Positions 63,443 through 64,000 of a stretch of 64,000 nucleotides of DNA are shown here, in pieces (position 1 is the first letter of the stretch; every line of letters begins with the position of its first letter). Origin of the DNA: Massilia pinisoli (GTDB lineage: Bacteria; Pseudomonadota; Gammaproteobacteria; Burkholderiales; Burkholderiaceae_D); NCBI RefSeq assembly GCF_024753285.1, contig NZ_JANUGW010000001.1, positions 186,001-250,000 on the forward strand. The letters are read 5' to 3'. The translations under genes and the position numbers were made by a program. The notes beneath the pieces are model-generated. The model did no database searches. It was not told the origin of the DNA and saw only the letters and a program-made list of their open reading frames with translations.

Positions 63443-64000
63443 ATGGCCGACCTGTTTGACAATCCGATGGGGCTGATGGGCTTCGAATTCGTGGAATTCG
63501 CATCGCCCACCCCGGGCGTGCTGGAACCCGTGTTCGAGGCACTGGGCTTCAAGAAAGTCGCCGTGCACCGCTCGAAGGACGTCGTGCTGTACCGCCAGGG
63601 CGACATCAACTTCATCGTCAACAACGAGCCGAAGAGCGCCGCGTATTATTTCGCGGCCGAGCACGGCCCGTCGGCCTGCGGCATGGCGTTCCGCGTCCAG
63701 AACGCCCATAAAGCCTACGCGCGCGCGCTCGAGCTGGGCGCCCAGCCGCTCGACATTCCCACCGGCCCAATGGAGCTGCGCCTCCCGGCTATCAAGGGCA
63801 TCGGCGGCGCGCCGCTCTACCTCATCGACCGTTTTGAAGACGGCAAGTCGATCTATGACATCGACTTCGAATGGATCGACGGCACGGAGCGCCACCCGGT
63901 GGGCCATGGCCTGAAGATCATCGATCACCTGACGCATAACGTGTACCGCGGCCGCATGACCTACTGGGCCGGCTTTTACGAGAAACTGTTCAACTTCCGC
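63443..64000 (+). CDS. hpd: 4-hydroxyphenylpyruvate dioxygenase, 3' end outside window
   Basis: The first 186 codons of [22 protein letters not shown] and the first metal-ligand region [15 protein letters not shown] (residues about 160-174) are diagnostic. The enzyme converts 4-hydroxyphenylpyruvate to homogentisate, the substrate of hmgA. GAGGAA precedes ATG 63443. The C-terminal half with the remaining Fe(II) ligands lies beyond the right edge. Confidence 0.95.
   Translation, partial: MADLFDNPMGLMGFEFVEFASPTPGVLEPVFEALGFKKVAVHRSKDVVLYRQGDINFIVNNEPKSAAYYFAAEHGPSACGMAFRVQNAHKAYARALELGAQPLDIPTGPMELRLPAIKGIGGAPLYLIDRFEDGKSIYDIDFEWIDGTERHPVGHGLKIIDHLTHNVYRGRMTYWAGFYEKLFNFR

Overview
The window is dense, high-GC, gene-rich bacterial DNA. 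Large TonB-dependent receptors of the Xanthomonas/Caulobacter glycan type, a flavin-dependent halogenase, a SapC-like protein, several glycoside hydrolases, hybrid histidine kinases and an aerobic tyrosine catabolism locus together suggest an aerobic polysaccharide-degrading betaproteobacterium, most likely Oxalobacteraceae (Massilia/Telluria/Duganella type). That placement is inference from gene content and base composition; there is no rRNA or other marker in the window. I found no tRNA, rRNA, IS, prophage or CRISPR array.

Layout. 0-6 kb: a beta-glucan utilisation locus, with TonB receptor > halogenase > sapC on the minus strand and a divergent GH16 glucanase. The shared intergenic region holds two near-consensus promoters, each with a TGGAAACG-type operator near its start point. 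6-8.6 kb: a beta-lactamase-fold lipoprotein and an MFS exporter. 8.6-11 kb: a minus-strand operon of TlpA-like thioredoxin, Tat-exported transglutaminase, merT and merP, without merR or merA. 11-19.3 kb: secreted GH43, cytosolic GH2 and a complete CUT1 sugar ABC importer (binding protein, two permeases, ATPase). 19.3-20.3 kb: a SnoaL-like gene and soxR sharing a soxbox set in a 19-bp promoter spacer. 20.3-22 kb: a small hypothetical gene and a DHH phosphoesterase. 22-27 kb: a second glycan locus (lacI, TonB receptor, cytosolic GH43), closed by a double-hairpin repeat that overlaps the next gene end.

27-29.4 kb: a Kef-type K+/H+ antiporter with its KefF/KefG-like partner. 29.6 kb: a small hydrophilic protein. 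30-35 kb: the branched-chain 2-oxoacid dehydrogenase operon (E1alpha, E1beta, E2, E3). 35.3-38.6 kb: a large PAS/hybrid histidine kinase. 38.6-42.6 kb: an ATGA-overlapped operon of Baeyer-Villiger monooxygenase, SDR and alpha/beta hydrolase with a divergent TetR gene. 42.6-43.3 kb: xthA. 43.5-45.9 kb: a secreted GH31 enzyme. 46-48.1 kb: a proline-rich membrane protein of unknown role and a shortened cupin. 48.2-50.6 kb: a second hybrid kinase. 50.6-51 kb: a group III truncated globin behind a probable NsrR site. 51.2-53 kb: a cysteine synthase-like enzyme, an unknown Cys-rich protein and a cupin. 53-54.5 kb: an amino-acid permease. 54.6-57.2 kb: PAS-GAF-degenerate GGDEF-EAL-REC. 57.2-61 kb: a minus-strand run with a CNNM/CBS protein, DUF1264, split YeeE/YedE sulfur transporter and persulfide dioxygenase. 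61-64 kb: hmgA, a divergent LysR regulator and the start of hpd.

How the parts fit. The first 27 kb is mostly carbohydrate uptake and breakdown: secreted GH16, GH43 and GH31 enzymes, TonB receptors for oligomers, one ABC importer and cytosolic GH2 and GH43 enzymes. The rest is amino-acid catabolism (bkd, hmgA/hpd), sulfur and NO handling, redox stress response and signalling.
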